Source: Pseudomaricurvus alkylphenolicus (GTDB lineage: Bacteria > Pseudomonadota > Gammaproteobacteria > Pseudomonadales > Cellvibrionaceae). From it: a stretch of DNA of 64,000 nucleotides. The DNA lies in NCBI RefSeq assembly GCF_011683955.1, contig NZ_JAAQPI010000002.1, forward strand, positions 262,157-326,156, in the 5' to 3' direction. The position numbers and the translations under genes were made by a program. Below the pieces are notes generated by a model. That model saw nothing but the letters and a program-made list of their open reading frames with translations. It had not been told where the DNA came from and did not search any database. The stretch's first letter is position 1. Each line of letters begins with the position of its first letter. Shown piece by piece: positions 8,687-17,801 of this stretch.

Positions 8687-10384
8687 TTACTTGCCAGAAC
8701 TCTCTACAGTTTCACCGGCCTGTTCTTTTTCAAAGTCCACCCAGTACTGATTCACCGTCTGCTTCATTTCTTTCCTCAACATGAGAATACCCAGAAGGTT
8801 GGGAATCGTCATCAATACGATGGTGACCGCGGACAAATTCCAGATCAGCGTAGTATCGGAAAACGACGCCCAAAAGAAGCCAAACACGTAACACACCCGA
8901 TACGGCATTATGGCCCGGTACCCCACCAGATAAATCATGGCCCGGTCGCCGTAGTAGGACCAGGCAATCGCCGTGGAAAATGCGAACAGTAACAGTCCGA
9001 TAGACACAATGTACTGCCCAAATTCCCCCATAAAGCCCTTGGTGAATGCCAGGGTCGTCAACTCCGCAGAGTGAATCAGGGATTTGCCGGTCACAATGAT
9101 GGAATCGTCCTCAATACGACCATCCTTCACCAGCATAGGGCCCGTATAAAGGTGTTCCTCACTACCAACGCTGAAACGAACGTCTTCAGCGACAGACCGG
9201 GCACTAAGAACCGTGTAGCCCGGTGAGGTGGAAACGCCTTCGACAACCTGGACAGTACCGCTGTAAAACTTCAGCTGATGTTCACCGGTCTTGTTGATAT
9301 AAGCAAACAGCTGCTGACGATCAGCTTCATTGGTATCCGTATAGTGTCCCGCCAGAAATACCGTATCCGTACGCTGGAACTGATTCTCATGCTTTTCGGT
9401 CCAGACACCGGAGGAGAGAATAGCCAAGCCTGTGAGCGTACAAATCAGAATGGTATCAATGAAGGGCTCCAGGATGGACACCATACCTTCTGACACCGGC
9501 TCATGAGCTTTTGCCGAAGCGTGGGCGATGGGGGCTGAACCCTGACCGGCTTCGTTGGAAAACAAACCCCGGTTGACACCACGGTTGAACGCGTACGCAA
9601 AGGTTGCACCGAGAAAACCACCCGCCGCCGCGGAGCCGGTAAAAGCATCGGCGAACACGGCACCGAGCGATGGCAAAATATTGTCGGCGTTGTAGAAGAT
9701 CACACCGAGCGCGCCCACGACATAGAGCACCGACATCACCGGTACGATTCGTGAGGTCACCGCGGCAATACGTTTAATGCCACCGAGAATCACCAGGGCC
9801 AACAGAAAGGCGAGTACACCGCCGGTGACCATGGGATCGATGCCAAAGGTCGCCTCCATCCCCTGCGCGATATTGTTGATCTGAGGCAGGTTTCCGGTAC
9901 CGAAAGAAGAAATCACAGTCGCAATGGCAAACAGGATACCCAACCATTTCATGTTGAGGCGTTTGTCCATGTAATACATGGGGCCACCAGCCATGGTGCC
10001 GTCTGCGGTTTTTTCGCGATATTTATGAGACAGGGTTACTTCCACGAACTTGGTGGTCATGCCCAGAAATGCGGTCATCCACATCCAGAACAGCGCGGCG
10101 GGACCACCGAGGAATATGGCAAAAGCGACACCACCGATGTTGCCCGTGCCCACGGTACCGGACAGCGCCGTGGAAAGCGCCTGAAAGTGAGTGGTATCAC
10201 CGGGGTCAGAGTCGCGGTCGTATTTGCCGGTCACTACCCGCCAGGCGTGCCCAAAATAGCGCACTTGGGGAAAACCGAGATAGATGGTGAAGAACGCACC
10301 AACACCCAGTAGCAGAAACGGAAAGTACGCGGCAGAGCCAAGAAAACCGTCGATCCAGAGTAAGAACGAGTTAAGAGTATCCAA
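8687..10384 (-). CDS. Sodium:alanine/glycine symporter, AGCS family, with large loop insertion
   Basis: 565 residues, inner-membrane carrier with about 10 helices. AGCS signatures are clear: [24 protein letters not shown] near residue 75, [15 protein letters not shown] near 280 and [15 protein letters not shown] near 465. It imports alanine or glycine with sodium. Between about residues 322 and 440 there is a hydrophilic insertion of roughly 100 residues that common members lack. The start is TTG at 10384, with GGGGGA 6 bases upstream. It stands alone and converges with minCDE on a shared terminator. Confidence 0.88.
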   Translation of the reverse strand: MDTLNSFLLWIDGFLGSAAYFPFLLLGVGAFFTIYLGFPQVRYFGHAWRVVTGKYDRDSDPGDTTHFQALSTALSGTVGTGNIGGVAFAIFLGGPAALFWMWMTAFLGMTTKFVEVTLSHKYREKTADGTMAGGPMYYMDKRLNMKWLGILFAIATVISSFGTGNLPQINNIAQGMEATFGIDPMVTGGVLAFLLALVILGGIKRIAAVTSRIVPVMSVLYVVGALGVIFYNADNILPSLGAVFADAFTGSAAAGGFLGATFAYAFNRGVNRGLFSNEAGQGSAPIAHASAKAHEPVSEGMVSILEPFIDTILICTLTGLAILSSGVWTEKHENQFQRTDTVFLAGHYTDTNEADRQQLFAYINKTGEHQLKFYSGTVQVVEGVSTSPGYTVLSARSVAEDVRFSVGSEEHLYTGPMLVKDGRIEDDSIIVTGKSLIHSAELTTLAFTKGFMGEFGQYIVSIGLLLFAFSTAIAWSYYGDRAMIYLVGYRAIMPYRVCYVFGFFWASFSDTTLIWNLSAVTIVLMTIPNLLGILMLRKEMKQTVNQYWVDFEKEQAGETVESSGK

Positions 10385-10557
10385 AGATGTCCCCCAGTTA
10401 TTGTAATTCTGTGACCGAGGCCATTATATCGGTCTCTGCGCAGGGCGCATTAACATAATTGACGTGTGAAAACATAAAATCCCCAAAAAAAGCGGGCATT
10501 TCGTAATCGATGATACATAATAGGAGGGTTGTGCTGCCGAATTAACCAGATCGCTGT

Positions 10558-10872
10558 ATGAAACCGGTAAAGACCAAAGCGCAGATTCGCGCCGAAATCG
10601 ACGCCCAGGTGAATTCCTATCTCGCCAAAGGGGGGCGGGTGGATACCCGTGAGCCCGGTGAAAGCGGTCGCAGTCTCAATGCGCCATTGCCCTCCGCACC
10701 ACTGATCGAGCGTAATGCCCAGTCACGCACCCCGGTACTGGCCGAGATCAAAGCCATCGAAGCACGGCGACACCCGGTCAAAACGCACAAGCCAAAACGC
10801 CGACGTTATGAAGAACGCAAAAAGCTGGTAACCGACGATTTCGGCGAACCGCTGCGCTGGATAAACGATTAA
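10558..10872 (+). CDS. Small basic conserved hypothetical protein
   Basis: 104 residues, not confidently assigned. It is highly charged. Near residues 18-30 is a VNSYLAKGGRVDT segment resembling the FLAKGGKV element of the Pseudomonas RNA-polymerase-binding protein SutA. A basic stretch HKPKRRRYEERKK lies near residues 80-92 and the end is EPLRWIND. No membrane segment or signal peptide is seen. It is divergent from the symporter gene and converges with a DUF3094 gene 7 bases downstream. A role in nucleic-acid or polymerase binding is a guess from composition and the short motif. Confidence 0.65.
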   Translation: MKPVKTKAQIRAEIDAQVNSYLAKGGRVDTREPGESGRSLNAPLPSAPLIERNAQSRTPVLAEIKAIEARRHPVKTHKPKRRRYEERKKLVTDDFGEPLRWIND

Positions 10873-10879
10873 CGGTGTT

Positions 10880-11068
10880 TTAAATCACACCGTGCTGGAG
10901 AGCAATCCAATAGCTGGCAGCACTCAATCCCCCCAAAACCAGCCAGATAAAACCCAGCAGACGCCAGATTCGAAAGGGTTTACGTTCGGTCTGATTCACC
11001 CCGGAGTGCAAGACTTTCTCAAGCCGGGCTTGATCTTCGGGATAGAGACGCTTTTGAGGATCATCCAT
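10880..11068 (-). CDS. DUF3094 family small membrane protein
   Basis: 62 residues. The N-terminal RLYPEDQARLEKVL and ERKPFRIWRLL match the DUF3094 pattern (RLxPEDQxRV...ERRPFRPWRLL) common in Pseudomonas relatives, followed by one membrane helix (about residues 36-58). Function unknown. The ATG at 11068 gives the family-typical start; a longer frame from GTG 11128 is possible but atypical. A 7-bp hairpin sits where the ribosome-binding site should be. It lies downstream of, and in the same direction as, the acyl-CoA dehydrogenase gene. Confidence 0.75.
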   Translation of the reverse strand: MDDPQKRLYPEDQARLEKVLHSGVNQTERKPFRIWRLLGFIWLVLGGLSAASYWIALQHGVI

Positions 11069-11073
11069 GGACG

Positions 11074-11142
11074 GGCATCCTGGTTTCAAGGGATGCCTGA
11101 CTGTACCACATTGATGCCCGGCTGCCACAGGGTGACAGCCGG
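11074..11142 (-). promoter_or_regulatory. Two hairpins between the acyl-CoA dehydrogenase and DUF3094 genes
   Basis: Hairpin 1 (11118-11142): CCGGCTG pairs with CAGCCGG and has an inner CAC/GTG stem; it lies just after the dehydrogenase stop and lacks a T-tract. Hairpin 2 (11074-11097): GGCATCC pairs with GGATGCC over a 10-base loop, ending 5 bases before the DUF3094 ATG, so it would mask the initiation region. Confidence 0.45.
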
Positions 11143-11154
11143 ATGGGAAGGCAA

Positions 11155-12939
11155 TCAGAACAGGTCTGCATCCAGAGCCATAAGCGTTTCACTGCCCGCC
11201 TGGATGGAGTTCACGAAGGACTGGACTTTGGGCAGCTCGCGCTGGAAAAAGAAACGCGCCAGTTTGAGTTTGGACTGGTAGAAGTCCGCCTCGCCGCCAT
11301 CTTTGTTAGCCTCAGCCACCTTGGCCATACGCGCCCACATGTAGGCCATGGCAGTGTACCCAAACAGGTGCAGATAATCATTGGCGGCCGCGCCTATGGC
11401 ATTGGCATCGGTCTTGGATTGTTCGATAACCGCAGCCGTGGCCTCTTTCAGCAACTGCAATTGGGTCTGCAGGGGAGCGATAAATTCCGCCATATCATCG
11501 CCACAACCGTTAATAAAGCTCTGCACGTCGGCGGCAAACACTTCCAGGAACTGGCCACCATTGGCAACCACCTTACGGCCCATCAGATCCATCGCCTGAA
11601 TACCGTTGGCGCCTTCATAGATCTGGGTAATGCGCACATCGCGCACCAGCTGCTCCTGGCCCCATTCGCGAATATAACCATGACCACCAAACACTTGCTG
11701 GCCCGCAATGGTGGTTTCCAACGCTTTATCGGAAACGAAAGCCTTGGCCACCGGAGTAAGCAGGGCCACCATGGCGTTGGCCTCTTTGCGCGTGGTTTCG
11801 TCCTCACTGAACTTGGCAATGTCCAGCCACTGGGCCACGTAGGTTGAGAAGGCGCGTGCACCTTCGGTCTGCGCACGCATCGTCAACAGCATACGGCGAA
11901 CATCCGGGTGCACAATAATCGGGTCAGCCGCCTTGTCCGGATTCTTGGGGCCTTCGGGGCTGCGGCTCTGAATACGTTCACGGGCGTATTCCACTGCGTT
12001 CTGATAAGAGGCCTCCGCGGCACCCAGGGCCTGGATTCCCACCACCAGGCGCTCATAATTCATCATCGTAAACATGCAGGCGAGCCCCTGATTGAGTTCA
12101 CCCACCAGCCAGCCTTTGGCGTTATCGAAGTTCATGACACAGGTGGCAGATCCCTTGATGCCCATCTTCTTCTCGATGGAGCCGCAACCGAGGCTATTGC
12201 TTTCACCCAGGGAGCCATCTTCATTGACCATAAACTTGGGTACCAGGAACAGGGAAATCCCCTTGGGCCCCGCGGGAGCGTCCGGCAGCTTTGCCAACAC
12301 CAGATGGATGATGTTCTCTGCCATGTCATGCTCGCCCCAGGTGATAAAGATCTTGGTCCCGGTGATGTCGTAGGAGCCGTCGCCGTTGTCAATCGCCTTG
12401 GTGCGAATAATGCCCAGATCCGTCCCGGCGTGAGGTTCGGTCAGATCCATAGCCCCCGACCAGATACCGGAGTACATGTTAGGCAGGTACTTTTGCTTGA
12501 GCTCGTCTGATCCATGCGCATTGATCGACAGGCAGGCACCTGCGGTCAACATCGGCGCCAGGCCAAAGGCCATGGAGCCGGCCTGCAGCATTTCTTCCAC
12601 CTGCGCGGTCAGGGTCTTGGGCATCCCCATACCGCCGTACTCGGGGTTGCCGCCGAGGCCGTTCCAGCCGCCTTCACAAAAGGCCTGGTAGGCCGCCTTA
12701 AAGCCCTCGGGCGCGGTCACATTGCCGTTGTCCCAGGTGGAACCCTGCTCGTCGGCCTCGCGATTGAGGGGAGCAATTTCCTGCTCAATCAGCTTGGCAG
12801 CTTCCTCGAGGATGGCGTCGGCGGTTTCGGGATCAACCACTTCGCTGACACCGGGCAGGGAGGCCCAGAGCTTGCCCGCCTCAAATACTTCATTTAGAAC
12901 AAAGCGCATGTCGCGCAGGGGAGCCTTGTATTCAGCCAT
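11155..12939 (-). CDS. Acyl-CoA dehydrogenase with C-terminal extension (FadE5-like)
   Basis: 594 residues, flavoprotein of fatty-acid beta-oxidation forming trans-2-enoyl-CoA. It starts MAEYKAPLRDMRFVLNEVF, typical of the about 600-residue subfamily. The FAD/substrate segment MDLTEPHAGTDLG is near residue 165, the catalytic-base region YERLVVGIQALG near 295 and QVFGGHGYIREWGQEQLVRD near 420. After about residue 460 comes the extra helical domain seen in this subfamily. GAGG is 8 bases upstream of the chosen ATG; three upstream in-frame codons are less likely. PsrA-like boxes lie 56 bases upstream, consistent with fatty-acid control. Confidence 0.9.
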   Translation of the reverse strand: MAEYKAPLRDMRFVLNEVFEAGKLWASLPGVSEVVDPETADAILEEAAKLIEQEIAPLNREADEQGSTWDNGNVTAPEGFKAAYQAFCEGGWNGLGGNPEYGGMGMPKTLTAQVEEMLQAGSMAFGLAPMLTAGACLSINAHGSDELKQKYLPNMYSGIWSGAMDLTEPHAGTDLGIIRTKAIDNGDGSYDITGTKIFITWGEHDMAENIIHLVLAKLPDAPAGPKGISLFLVPKFMVNEDGSLGESNSLGCGSIEKKMGIKGSATCVMNFDNAKGWLVGELNQGLACMFTMMNYERLVVGIQALGAAEASYQNAVEYARERIQSRSPEGPKNPDKAADPIIVHPDVRRMLLTMRAQTEGARAFSTYVAQWLDIAKFSEDETTRKEANAMVALLTPVAKAFVSDKALETTIAGQQVFGGHGYIREWGQEQLVRDVRITQIYEGANGIQAMDLMGRKVVANGGQFLEVFAADVQSFINGCGDDMAEFIAPLQTQLQLLKEATAAVIEQSKTDANAIGAAANDYLHLFGYTAMAYMWARMAKVAEANKDGGEADFYQSKLKLARFFFQRELPKVQSFVNSIQAGSETLMALDADLF

Positions 12940-12994
12940 TACCATCACCTCGGAGTGTCAGTTGGGCAGTGTTATTGAAAGGCCCAAATTAAAA

Positions 12995-13021
12995 CAAACA
13001 AGTGTTTGAAACACAAGTTTA
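12995..13021. promoter_or_regulatory. Tandem PsrA-type operator boxes
   Basis: CAAAC-AAGT-GTTTG (12995-13008) matches the (G/C)AAAC-N2-4-GTTT(G/C) consensus of PsrA, the long-chain fatty-acid-responsive TetR regulator. A second overlapping copy, GAAAC-ACAA-GTTTA (13008-13021), differs at one end base. Position: 56-82 bases upstream of the acyl-CoA dehydrogenase start. Binding is inferred from the motif only. Confidence 0.6.
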
Positions 13022-13186
13022 TTTTGATCGAAAGTTAAACAGCTCTATGTAACAGCCTAGTACTGAAATGCCGTGGATTCGATTGCGCCGGGCATTAATA
13101 CCTTGGGGAAGTGACGCCAGTAAACCGGTAGATTGCCAGCGAGATCAGTAGATATGAGATTGCGAAGGGGGCAGGAACCCCAGGGA

Positions 13187-14056
13187 TCAGGCGATTTGGT
13201 CGAACAAGCCACCAATCGGCGCTATGGGTTCGCTGACGCCGATTTCGATCAGGCGGCGGTTGAGGTCAATATTGGTTTGGGCAGTAGTGTCCTCAATCTC
13301 AGCCCGCTCGGCAGTGCGCTGCTCTTGTTGCTCTGCCTGAGCCGCCAGCCGTTCCTCTTCCTCTTGCCTTTCCAGCCTGTCAGCTTCTGCCTGTTCCGTG
13401 ACCTCACGCTGCTCCTGCCGGGCCTGGGCAGCAATCTCTGCCAGTGCCTGCTGCTGCAACCGGGCCGCTTCTGCGGCTACCTGACGATCCTGGGGCGAAG
13501 GTTCGGCCGGAGCCAGAGCGGCCTGCTGCACACGACGGGCATTTTCGAGGGTGGCCTGGGGGTCGCCCGGAACGGCGCCGGTACTGATGGGAACTTCACC
13601 GGCAATGGCGTAGCTGACGCCATCGGGGCCCCGGGTATAGGTATAACTGGGAGAACCGGCCAGCGCGCCTCCCACCGCTGCGTGGGCCTGCTCGTGGGCC
13701 CGCACCTCGCGATCGCGCTGGGCCAGGCGTTGGATTTCGTCCTGATCCTGGCGCTGTTGCTGCTGCTCAACCTCTTGCCGCGCCCGGTTTTCGAGCTCCT
13801 CGCGTTCGAGGTCTTGCTGTTGCTGATCCCGCTCCTGCTGTTGCGGCTCATTAAAGTCAATTCGCTGATCCGCTTCAGCGGCACGCTCCGCGGTTGATGC
13901 GCGATTGTCCTGGCGCGAGGTTTCTGAGCTTTCCTCGACCGGCTTGAAAGGCGTGTCACGGGATTCCGGGCTTTCTTCGCCCACGGGCAACTTACCCACC
14001 GGACTGAAGGGGGTGATCACGTTTGCCAGATTGGATGGCAATGAGGGTGTGATCAT
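13187..14056 (-). CDS. SprA-related putative metalloprotease (CJM1_0395 family)
   Basis: About 289 residues. The conserved core (about residues 123-200) carries REVRAHEQAHAAVGG, with a probable zinc-binding HExxH-like HEQAH, then SYTYTRGPDGVSYAIAGEVPI and GDPQATLENARRV, the hallmark of the SprA-related family. The Gln/Arg/Glu-rich flanks (about 40-120 and 205-265) look like coiled coil. No signal peptide is seen. Function unproven; the family is called a putative metalloprotease from the motif. A start at 14056 (MITPSLP) is preferred to 14161, which would overlap the upstream gene. A 254-residue frame on the other strand is a shadow of its biased composition. Confidence 0.75.
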   Translation of the reverse strand: MITPSLPSNLANVITPFSPVGKLPVGEESPESRDTPFKPVEESSETSRQDNRASTAERAAEADQRIDFNEPQQQERDQQQQDLEREELENRARQEVEQQQQRQDQDEIQRLAQRDREVRAHEQAHAAVGGALAGSPSYTYTRGPDGVSYAIAGEVPISTGAVPGDPQATLENARRVQQAALAPAEPSPQDRQVAAEAARLQQQALAEIAAQARQEQREVTEQAEADRLERQEEEERLAAQAEQQEQRTAERAEIEDTTAQTNIDLNRRLIEIGVSEPIAPIGGLFDQIA

Positions 14057-14090
14057 GATGTTTGCCCGTAAATACCCTTGTAATCTGCCT

Positions 14091-14411
14091 TTAGGCCGTA
14101 ACGTCCAAAAGGCTTCCCAGTGTTTTGTCTCCAACCTCAACCAGCTTGGCAGAGGCCTCAAATACCAACTGTTCTGACTTGATCTCTACCAGGGGTTCTA
14201 CCAGATCCTGGGGCAGGTTGGCCTCACCCGTAAACGGCGTCTCCTCAACCGTGCCGGTCGCCAGCTCGGTCTCCACCGGCTTGGTTGCCTGGGAGTTGTC
14301 CTGGACAAATGTCCTGGCCGCATCGGCCACGTCTCCTGCAGCTCGATTGATATTTGACTGACTTTGCACCAATCCCTGCACACCGACATTCAATACCGAA
14401 TTAATGGCCAT
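14091..14411 (-). CDS. Mini flagellar rod/hook-like protein
   Basis: 106 residues. The N-terminus SVLNVGVQGLVQSQSNINRAAGDVADA resembles the conserved N-terminal helix of FlgC/FlgE/FlgG-type axial proteins. The C-terminus LVEIKSEQLVFEASAKLVEVGDKTLGSLLD resembles their C-terminal helix. The middle is only about 45 residues of low-complexity Thr/Glu sequence instead of a folded domain. No flagellar genes are nearby. It lies 34 bases upstream of the SprA-like gene on the same strand, so a joint role is plausible. Identity as a flagellar protein is not established; the resemblance is in the two terminal helices. Confidence 0.65.
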   Translation of the reverse strand: MAINSVLNVGVQGLVQSQSNINRAAGDVADAARTFVQDNSQATKPVETELATGTVEETPFTGEANLPQDLVEPLVEIKSEQLVFEASAKLVEVGDKTLGSLLDVTA

Positions 14412-14596
14412 ACTACCTCTGTCATCCTGATTCCTGTTTGCACCTTTTTGGCGCGTAAATACGCCCCGAAAATCACGAGCGCTGATAGGGAAATTTTACC
14501 CCATCGAAAATTGGAAATCAGACCGACTCGGCCGGATAAAGCAGTTCTTTAAGATCAATAACGATTAAGAATTGCCAAAATAAGAGCGGACGGGCA

Positions 14597-15058
14597 TCAA
14601 AACAGGTTTTTGATGGAAAAACCCTTGAAGTTGGGCTTGGGACCTTTGCGTTCTACCTCAAGGGGACGAATCAGCACCTCTCGGGAGCGCATGTCAGCTT
14701 TGCAGACCATGCGGGTCACACCACTGGAATAATGCCCCGGCTTATCGACGTCCACCATGATCTGGTAATTGGCCGGTGAGGTCTCCCGGCTGGAGCGACT
14801 ATCCACCGCCACCACGGATAATCTGGGGGCGGTGGCTTTAACACGGGTCAGACACAGGTGCTCGGCATCCCAGATATCCATTGGAGAACGAGAATTCTTG
14901 GCGGTAGCCTTGGCCTTTTCAAACATAGAGACTGCAAACCAATCTGGTCGCATAAATTGCAGCGTTGCAAGAACAGCGACACTGACCAGGGAAAAATAAA
15001 ACAGGGTGATACCCATGGAGACTTTGTTGTTATTTTTTTTGTTAGCCACGGAAAGCAA
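14597..15058 (-). CDS. Hypothetical single-pass membrane protein
   Basis: 153 residues, unrecognised. A basic Asn/Lys-rich N-terminus (NKKNNNKVSMG) is followed by one hydrophobic helix at about residues 16-36, giving a probable N-in anchor. The remaining about 115 residues form a soluble periplasmic domain with two Cys (CLTRV, MVCKADMRS) that could form a disulphide. It is basic near the C-terminus (RKGPKPNFKGFSIKNLF). It stands alone between the mini flagellar-like gene and the TonB receptor gene. Confidence 0.65.
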   Translation of the reverse strand: MLSVANKKNNNKVSMGITLFYFSLVSVAVLATLQFMRPDWFAVSMFEKAKATAKNSRSPMDIWDAEHLCLTRVKATAPRLSVVAVDSRSSRETSPANYQIMVDVDKPGHYSSGVTRMVCKADMRSREVLIRPLEVERKGPKPNFKGFSIKNLF

Positions 15059-15183
15059 TACTCAACGCACAATTCTTCAAACAGTGAGAGATGAAACACA
15101 AGATTAAACGGTTCAGTTCCCCCCAGAAACTGAACGCAGGAAATTACTAAAAATCACTCGCTTCGACAAGTCCCAAATCATTT

Positions 15184-15217
15184 GAAAAAAAAGGCACCTC
15201 CATTGCTGGCAGGTGCC
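15184..15217 (-). terminator. Intrinsic terminator of the TonB receptor gene
   Basis: Read on the minus strand: GGCACCT, 11-base loop, AGGTGCC, then a run of eight T. It starts 52 bases past the receptor stop at 15269. Confidence 0.88.
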
Positions 15218-15268
15218 GGAGTAGTCATTTCGAAAAAATGACTCGAGAGAGCAGATCAGGCAGGGGAA

Positions 15269-17647
15269 TTAAAAGCGATAGATTCCCTCGATACCAATGG
15301 TGCGAGGCCGCCCAATTTGGGCCGTGAGGCCCCCACGGCTCTGAGAAAGATTCGTTGCGTAATTAATAACCTCTCTATCAGTCAGGTTTTTACCTGTAAG
15401 TGCCACCTGCCAACGGTCGTCATTGGAGGCCAGCGCCAGCCTGGCGTTCACCATGGTGGTTCCTGGCTGTTCTGAACGCGCATCCAAGGTGTTGGCCACG
15501 TAGTGATTGTCTTTAAAATTGGTGTCCAGTGTGGAACGTAATTCCAGGTTGTTACTGATCGGGTAAACGTGATTGGCCGACAGATTCAGTGTCCACTCCG
15601 GAGTGTGATTATTTTCAAGCCCGTTATAGACGCAGTTACCACTGTTGCTGGGACTCGCGGTGTTGTGCCCCTGCCCGGGACACGGCCCCTCCTCATAGTC
15701 GGTCCATTCAAAGTCCAGGTACGCAAGCCCGGCAGTCAAGAGCAGGTTTTCGGTGGGTCGCCAACGACCATCGAGCTCCAGACCGCGAACGGTCGCCTCA
15801 CCGGCGTTGAGCACGGTAAACCCGAATGTGCCATCGAAGACACTGGTTTGCATATCAGTGTAATCCGTCTGGTAGAGCGCCATATTCAGTTCGGCTGATC
15901 CGTCAAGTAACGTCATCTTTGCGCCCAACTCCAGCGTGCTGGCTTCCTCCTGGTCAAACACAAAATTGTCGGCACCCAGAGCAAAAATATTGTAGGGGCG
16001 GCCAAATGCGTCCGCTGCTCCTGCACTTAACCCGTTAACGCCACGTGCATCGAAACCGCCGGCTTTATAACCCTCCGAGTAAGTCACATAAACCATGGTG
16101 TCGGCGTTGAGGTCATATTGCAGATTGAGTGATGGAGTCCAGTTTTCTTTCTCCAGCGTTGCTTTCAACTCGTGATCGACCAGCTGAAAACCATCGGGTA
16201 GTGGCGTGGCATTGCCATCGTTATTCAGGGCCAGTAAATCGGCGACAGTAAATGACGTTCCCGGAACCATAATGTCACTCTGAAGAACGCCAGGTGCTAC
16301 GTTCAGGGAGTAGGTTTGCTGTTGACGCAGGCCATCTTTTTCATCCTTTGTGTAACGTAATCCCAACGTCAGGCGCAATGCCTCCGTCATGTTCCAGGTG
16401 AATTGCCCAAATAATGCCAGCGTGTCAGAGTCCTGTGAAAAGGGTCGCTTCACCAGCGAATCGAATGCAGGAAAACCCGGCGCCGGTTGCATACCCAGGC
16501 TGGATACCTGCAGACTGGCATCTTCGTTGTAACGCTGCTCCGAAGACTGAAAGAATGCCCCCAGGATATAGTCAACCGTTTCACCACCGGGTGAGGTTAA
16601 TCGAATTTCCTGGCTAAACTGTTCAAACTCCTCTGACAGATCCATCGAAATCAACGGCACTTCCGAATTATCGCCATCGTAGTTATCTTCGCGATAGTCG
16701 AATTGCGAATAGCCGGTGACAGATGTCAAAGTGTGTTCGCCCAAAGCGTAGTCCAGCTTTAACACCAGGTTGTCGCTTTCGAAGGACATGCGGATATCTT
16801 CGTTAAGGTAGGTGTCGTAATCGAGTTCAGCATCATCCTGCAGTCCGGGGACAATCAGTGGATAGATTCCAAGGTCAATGGTCTGCGTTTGGCGACCACG
16901 TCGATCGATTTCTGACGCTTCCAGCTTGAGCGTAGCGGATAGATTGTCTGTCGGTTCCCATGCCAATGTCACCCTGGCGGCCTGCTCTTCAACTGCGGGC
17001 ATATCTTCGTCGAGCAATTTGTTTTCCACGTAGCCGTCTTCCTGTCGGTTACGCAGAGCGAGTCGAGCGGAAAGGGTGTCCGTCAGCGGTCCGGAGATGA
17101 CGCCATTGATTTCATGTTCATTATGTTCCGGCGCATAACTTGCGCTCAACAGCGCCTCAAACTCGTGCGTCGGCTTTGCGCTGACAAGGCTGATCGCACC
17201 GGCAATGGAACTTTGCCCAAACAGAATACTCTGCGGACCACGCAGCACTTCGACCCGTTCAAGGTCCATAAATGAGGAACGCGACTGTAGACTGCGCCCC
17301 ATATAAACACCATCGGAATAGGTACCTACGGATTGCTCGAATCCCTGGTTGGCGCTGGAGCCGATGCCCCGGATAAACATTTGTGGCACCAGCCCGCCTT
17401 CAACAATCTTCAAATTGGGCACATAGGCGGATAAATCCTGCAGATTTTCAATACCCGCTTCCGCCAGTTTTTCGCCACCAACCGCACTCACCGAAATCGG
17501 AACGTCCTGTAAACTTTCCACGCGCTTTTGTGCAGTAATAACTATTTCTTCCAGTGCATATTCCTGAGCCAGCGTCGGTGTCGCGAAGATACCGGTGGTC
17601 AATGCAACTGCGGCTGCAATAGGTGCTTTTTTTGTATGAAAAATCAT
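15269..17647 (-). CDS. TonB-dependent outer-membrane receptor
   Basis: 792 residues. Signal peptide to about residue 27 (FATPTLAQ). A clear TonB box LEEIVITAQKR follows at about 32-42, then the plug domain (QDVPISVSAVGG ... VEVLRGPQSILFGQSSIAGAI) to about 170, and a 22-strand-type barrel ending GIEGIYRF with terminal Phe. This subfamily with an EIVVTAQKR box is expanded in sphingomonads and marine gammaproteobacteria using steroids, lignin products and other hydrophobic nutrients, but substrates are mostly unknown. GAGGAAGAG precedes the ATG and a strong terminator follows. It is co-directional with the DUF1254 gene upstream, after a 154-base gap. Confidence 0.92.
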   Translation of the reverse strand: MIFHTKKAPIAAAVALTTGIFATPTLAQEYALEEIVITAQKRVESLQDVPISVSAVGGEKLAEAGIENLQDLSAYVPNLKIVEGGLVPQMFIRGIGSSANQGFEQSVGTYSDGVYMGRSLQSRSSFMDLERVEVLRGPQSILFGQSSIAGAISLVSAKPTHEFEALLSASYAPEHNEHEINGVISGPLTDTLSARLALRNRQEDGYVENKLLDEDMPAVEEQAARVTLAWEPTDNLSATLKLEASEIDRRGRQTQTIDLGIYPLIVPGLQDDAELDYDTYLNEDIRMSFESDNLVLKLDYALGEHTLTSVTGYSQFDYREDNYDGDNSEVPLISMDLSEEFEQFSQEIRLTSPGGETVDYILGAFFQSSEQRYNEDASLQVSSLGMQPAPGFPAFDSLVKRPFSQDSDTLALFGQFTWNMTEALRLTLGLRYTKDEKDGLRQQQTYSLNVAPGVLQSDIMVPGTSFTVADLLALNNDGNATPLPDGFQLVDHELKATLEKENWTPSLNLQYDLNADTMVYVTYSEGYKAGGFDARGVNGLSAGAADAFGRPYNIFALGADNFVFDQEEASTLELGAKMTLLDGSAELNMALYQTDYTDMQTSVFDGTFGFTVLNAGEATVRGLELDGRWRPTENLLLTAGLAYLDFEWTDYEEGPCPGQGHNTASPSNSGNCVYNGLENNHTPEWTLNLSANHVYPISNNLELRSTLDTNFKDNHYVANTLDARSEQPGTTMVNARLALASNDDRWQVALTGKNLTDREVINYATNLSQSRGGLTAQIGRPRTIGIEGIYRF

Positions 17648-17801
17648 AACTCTTCCTCTCGGATTTTCCGGATGCTTGCCAGTACTTCAAACACCCGTAG
17701 TGTTTTTATCGTTTGTGAATGATCAGCTTATTCAAATCCATCCCTGGATACTTAGCTTTAAACGACACTTGTCTGAACACTGATTAATGGTTGTCAATTC
17801 A

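Noticed and set aside
13133-13897. 254-residue Leu-rich frame on + opposite the SprA-like gene
   Set aside because: It mirrors the Gln/Glu/Arg-rich minus-strand coding sequence, which carries the conserved HEQAH core; Leu runs are the complement of CAG/GAG codons.
14364-14552. 62-residue frame on +
   Set aside because: No ribosome-binding site, overlaps the start of the mini flagellar-like gene, composition unlike neighbours.
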